Made by a program: the position numbers and the translations under genes. A stretch of DNA of 16,371 nucleotides, from assembly GCA_024244665.1 (NCBI GenBank), contig JAAEOI010000224.1:1-16371 (forward strand). Direction: 5' to 3'. The stretch is from Bacteroidota bacterium. GTDB taxonomy: Bacteria > Bacteroidota > Bacteroidia > Bacteroidales > GCA-2748055. The stretch's first letter is position 1, and every line of letters starts with the position of its first letter. This document shows, piece after piece, positions 13,662 to 16,371 of this stretch. The notes beneath the pieces were generated by a model. That model saw only the letters and a list, made by a program, of their open reading frames with translations. It was not told the DNA's origin and ran no database searches.

Positions 13662-14765
13662 ATGCCAGCACTTGTAACACTAGCCACGTATGAGCAGCCA
13701 AAGACTGCTTATTTCCTCAAGGAAAAACTTGAGAAAGAAAATATCGATTGCTTCTTTGCCATCACAGGCAGCACCGTTGAAAAGTGGGATAAAGTCCGTG
13801 TCCAGGTTAAGGAAGAGGATGTGGAAAAGGCCATCAAAGTCATGTTGCGCATTAAAGAGGAACACGACATGGATATTGATCAGATCTCACCCGCCGGTCT
13901 TTTTCGGAGAATCATTGTTCCGACCGACTTCTCGGAGGGTTCGGAATACGCCTGCCACTATGCGATCCACCTGGCACAAAAGATAAAGGCCGAGATAAAA
14001 CTTCTCCATGTGTATAAAAATCCGGCCGCCGATCTAGGCATAAAAGAATCGGCAACCTACCTGGACTATATCAAGAATACCATACACGATGCGGAGAAGA
14101 AGGCGAAAAACGAAATTGTTGCCTTCACCAATAAAATGAAGGCCTACATGGGTGCTCAAAAGATAAAGGATGTCAAAATCCACTCATCCATTGTAATGGG
14201 AAATATCGTCGAAAAAATAAAGGGCATCAGCCAAACATACAAAACCGACCTGATTGTCCTGGGAACTGTGGGAGGGAGTGGGGATTCCAAAAGCATTTTC
14301 GCAGGATTGGCTGATGCAATCATCAGTGGACTGGAGATTCCTCTATATGCCATTCCCGGACCCTGTTCAGCAAAGGATTTTGAGAATATGGACATCCTCT
14401 ATGCCACCGATTTTAATGAGAAGGATCATAAATCACTGGAGCGACTGTTGAATATAGTAGAGCCGCTGGATAAAAAAATAACCTGTATTCATATTGATAC
14501 GGCTCACAATCCCGCTAAAAATGAGCGATTGGACGAGTTAAACGAACAATTACAAAAAGAGTATAGCCAGCACAATATTCAATGCCTTCTCATCGAGGAT
14601 GAAGATATTTTTCACGGCATTAAAGACTTTGCGGACTCCTACCAGGTGAACCTTCTTTCATTTACCGTCCATAAACGGGGTATATTTGAGAAACTATTCA
14701 AACCAAACCTGTTCAGGAAAATCCTGAAGGAATCCAACCTGCCCATCCTGCTTTTCCCTTCCTGA
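13662..14765 (+). CDS. DUF2007-like domain fused to two universal stress protein domains
   Basis: A 367-residue cytoplasmic protein with three parts. Residues 1-65 (TYEQPKTAYFLKEKLEKENI ... VRVQVKEEDVEKAIKVM) have the form of the DUF2007 'putative signal transducing protein' domain, a small ferredoxin-like fold. Residues about 81-232 are the first USP domain: RRIIVPTDFSEGSEYACHYA, IKLLHVYKN, and TDLIVLGTVGG. The nucleotide-loop pattern G-x2-G-x9-G/S is nearly kept (G201, G204, then Ala214 in place of Gly). Residues about 242-366 are a second USP domain (DILYATDFNEKDHKSL, KITCIHID, LPILLFPS) without the glycine loop, so it probably does not bind ATP. USPs act in stress survival. The next gene begins 4 bases past the stop. 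Confidence 0.85.
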   Translation: MPALVTLATYEQPKTAYFLKEKLEKENIDCFFAITGSTVEKWDKVRVQVKEEDVEKAIKVMLRIKEEHDMDIDQISPAGLFRRIIVPTDFSEGSEYACHYAIHLAQKIKAEIKLLHVYKNPAADLGIKESATYLDYIKNTIHDAEKKAKNEIVAFTNKMKAYMGAQKIKDVKIHSSIVMGNIVEKIKGISQTYKTDLIVLGTVGGSGDSKSIFAGLADAIISGLEIPLYAIPGPCSAKDFENMDILYATDFNEKDHKSLERLLNIVEPLDKKITCIHIDTAHNPAKNERLDELNEQLQKEYSQHNIQCLLIEDEDIFHGIKDFADSYQVNLLSFTVHKRGIFEKLFKPNLFRKILKESNLPILLFPS

Positions 14766-14769
14766 TCAT

Positions 14770-15702
14770 TTGTCCCTCGTCGATGAAGTTTCGGACATCC
14801 TGGAAATAAGTAATGACAGTGCCTACCGTAGAATCCGCGGAGAAAAACCACTGTCCCTCCACGAGGTCCAGAAATTATCCCAACACTACAATTTTTCGGT
14901 GGATGATCTGACCGGAACTAAGATTGATACAGTAACTTTCAAAACCAATTTTCTCGCCGAAGGGAACTACTCCTTTGCCGATTGGTTAAATAACTTGCTT
15001 TTATTTACTCTTGATGCTGGAAAAACTGAGGAGGCTGAACTGGTGTTCATCCTGAATGAACTCAACATTTTTCACATCATTCAGATCCCTGAGTTATGTG
15101 CATTCAAACTCTTCTTCTGGCAGAAGTCAAACCTGGATTTTCCCAAACTCCGCGACCAGCAGTTTTCCCTTTCCGAACAGGATGAAAATATGGTAAGTAT
15201 TTTAGAGGAAATCGTTAAGAACTATGTGCGGATCAAAACAAAAGAGTTTACCACTACAGAGTGCCTTAACAGCTACCTGAAACAGGTACTCTTTTATTCA
15301 GAAGCGGGTTACTTCAGCACGAGGAATGATGCCCTTATTTTATGTGAGAAACTGCATCAACTGGTGGATCACCAGCAGAAGCAGGCTGAACTCGGATACA
15401 AGTTTCCAGCTGGAAAACCTCAGGTGGGTAACGAAGGTAATTTCCAGTTGTTCCATAATGATATCATACTTGCTGATAACACAATCCTGATCAAATCAGG
15501 GGAGAGACGGACCTCCTTTTTAACAAGCAATGCCATAAACCTGATGTATACCCATAACAGGGCGTTTTTCGAATACAATTACCGATGGGGACGCAACCTG
15601 CTTTCAAAATCAATACCGATCAGTGGTACAGCGGAAAAAGAGAGAAACCGGTTCTTTCGGCAACTTCACGAGCAGATCAACAAACTGGCCGAACAGATAT
15701 AA
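14770..15702 (+). CDS. Bacteroidota HTH-regulator-like protein with doubtful start
   Basis: About 310 residues. The N-terminus LVDEVSDILEISNDSAYRRI and the following RGEKPLSLHEVQKLSQHYNFSVDDL (about 3-47) form a helix-turn-helix of the XRE-like type, with the recognition helix around SAYRRIRGE. The rest is a mostly helical domain without membrane segments, and the end (TSNAINLMYTHNRAFFEYN, ISGTAEKERNRFF) is conserved in character. Role: probably a transcription regulator of unknown targets. The start is a problem. The frame opens after a TGA at 14725-14727 and holds no ATG until about 15190; the first listed codon is a TTG at 14770. HTH-like sequence (SLPDHLSLVDE) already runs upstream of that TTG and overlaps the USP stop. 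The gene is either 5' truncated or uses a non-ATG start. Confidence 0.65.
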   Translation: MSLVDEVSDILEISNDSAYRRIRGEKPLSLHEVQKLSQHYNFSVDDLTGTKIDTVTFKTNFLAEGNYSFADWLNNLLLFTLDAGKTEEAELVFILNELNIFHIIQIPELCAFKLFFWQKSNLDFPKLRDQQFSLSEQDENMVSILEEIVKNYVRIKTKEFTTTECLNSYLKQVLFYSEAGYFSTRNDALILCEKLHQLVDHQQKQAELGYKFPAGKPQVGNEGNFQLFHNDIILADNTILIKSGERRTSFLTSNAINLMYTHNRAFFEYNYRWGRNLLSKSIPISGTAEKERNRFFRQLHEQINKLAEQI

Positions 15703-15897
15703 GAGATTTGCATAGTTTCATTTTCACATCATCGGGAATGGGGTTGTTTTAGTAATTTTTACCAGCCCCCCCCTGTCTTCAGTACAAAATCCGATAAACA
15801 GTCCGGATAAAGAATCTCTTCCCCTTAAAACCGCAGTTTTTGCCAGTGGTATTCCACCACGCTTAAAAATCCATTTCCATTAATAATCTGTGCCACA

Positions 15898-15905
15898 TAC
15901 ATTTG
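15898..15905 (+). promoter_or_regulatory. candidate -7 promoter element for the DUF819 gene
   Basis: TACATTTG is an exact match to TAnnTTTG and lies 20 bases before the ATG at 15926. A clear TTG at the -33 distance is lacking. The rest of the 223-base gap (15703-15925) holds no gene that I can see; a small GTGG/CCAC hairpin lies at 15846-15857. Confidence 0.45.
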
Positions 15906-15925
15906 TAAGAGTAAACTTCAATGTT

Positions 15926-16371
15926 ATGACTGACAGCCTGACCACCTTACTGCTTTTCCCTATCCTGCTCGGTTTACCAGTATTGATTATCCGGCTGGAA
16001 AGTAAATCTAAAATCATACGGTGGATCTCGCCCATCATAATATGCTACCTGGTCGGGATCATTATGGGCAACATTCCGGGATTATCCTTCAATAATGAGA
16101 TTCTGGAGGGAATCACCAGTATATCGGTTTTGCTGGCAATCCCCCTATTGCTTTTCTCTGCGAATTTCTCACGAATGATGAAGCAGGTGAGGCCTGCATT
16201 GCTCGCATACATCCTGGGAATTTTTGGAGTAATCACCTGTTCGGTGCTGGCATTCCTGATTTTCAGGGATCAGCTGGCACAGCCAGGTGCTGCTTCAGGG
16301 ATGATGATCGGTGTTTATACCGGCGGGACATTTAACATGAGCGCCATAGGTATTGCACTGGGCGTGGAGGA
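15926..16371 (+). CDS. DUF819 family membrane protein, N-terminal part (3' truncated by window edge)
   Basis: ATG at 15926 with an open frame to the window end (148 complete codons). Hydrophobic segments: TLLLFPILLGLPVLII (about 6-21), WISPIIICYLVGIIMGNIPG (about 33-52), ISVLLAIPLLLFSANF (about 67-82), and ALLAYILGIFGVITCSVLAFLIF (about 92-114). The run ends with GMMIGVYTGGTFNMSAIGIALG. This pattern (GN.PG, IPLLLFSANF, TGGTFNMSAI) matches DUF819 (YjcL-type) integral membrane proteins, whose transported substrate is unknown. The ATG at 15921 is followed by a stop after one codon, so 15926 is the start. Confidence 0.85.
   Translation, partial: MTDSLTTLLLFPILLGLPVLIIRLESKSKIIRWISPIIICYLVGIIMGNIPGLSFNNEILEGITSISVLLAIPLLLFSANFSRMMKQVRPALLAYILGIFGVITCSVLAFLIFRDQLAQPGAASGMMIGVYTGGTFNMSAIGIALGVE

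Overview
The window looks like chromosomal DNA from a member of the Bacteroidota, possibly a marine or sediment Bacteroidales/Marinilabiliales-type heterotroph. The reasons are the gene content (formylglycine-type sulfatase, DUF1080 3-keto-disaccharide hydrolase, an N-acetylhexosamine kinase-like protein, exported lipoproteins and M3 peptidase), promoter candidates close to the Bacteroidota TTG / TAnnTTTG form, and the general absence of Shine-Dalgarno sites. The genus cannot be fixed from the sequence alone.

Layout. 1-759 is the 3' end of a sulfatase, convergent with a 6-phosphofructokinase (775-1908, minus). 2121-3069 holds two small exported proteins, a Dabb-domain protein with a Tat-like signal and a VOC-fold protein, followed by the 5' stub of a broken lipoprotein gene (3089-3313). 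3523-5849 is a tight pair: a PqiA-like membrane protein and a PLP enzyme of the D-serine dehydratase/D-threonine aldolase family, overlapping by one base. On the minus strand, 8832-5866 carries a secreted M3 metallopeptidase and an aldo/keto-reductase homologue whose whole catalytic tetrad appears to be replaced. Divergent from these is a DUF1080 protein (8940-9542).

9543-10220 is a decay zone: a short tandem repeat, a multiply frameshifted GNAT acetyltransferase remnant, a 48-codon orphan ORF and a convincing intrinsic terminator ending only 17 bases before the ATG of L-threonine 3-dehydrogenase (10221-11243). That gene is convergent with a NahK-like sugar kinase (12425-11364, minus). 12426-12822 is a second decay zone with the last ~40 codons of a sensor histidine kinase, a long imperfect palindrome and a short direct repeat. 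Then come an unrecognised 255-residue protein (12823-13590), a DUF2007-like/USP/USP fusion (13662-14765), an HTH regulator-like gene with no usable ATG start (14770-15702), and the 5' part of a DUF819-type membrane protein (15926 to the window end).

How it fits together. Most of this is a mixed neighbourhood of single genes and pairs for sugar and amino-acid metabolism: sulfated or amino sugars (sulfatase, NahK-like kinase, DUF1080), glycolysis (Pfk), and threonine/D-amino-acid breakdown (Tdh, DSD1-like enzyme), plus stress sensing (USP). I see no CRISPR array, prophage, transposase, tRNA or rRNA. I do not see a clear new multi-gene system. The more interesting items are local: the apparently catalytically dead AKR homologue, the PFK with an altered metal-binding motif, the membrane protein/PLP enzyme pair, the terminator in the tdh leader, the start-less HTH gene next to the USP fusion, and several gene remnants in a short distance.
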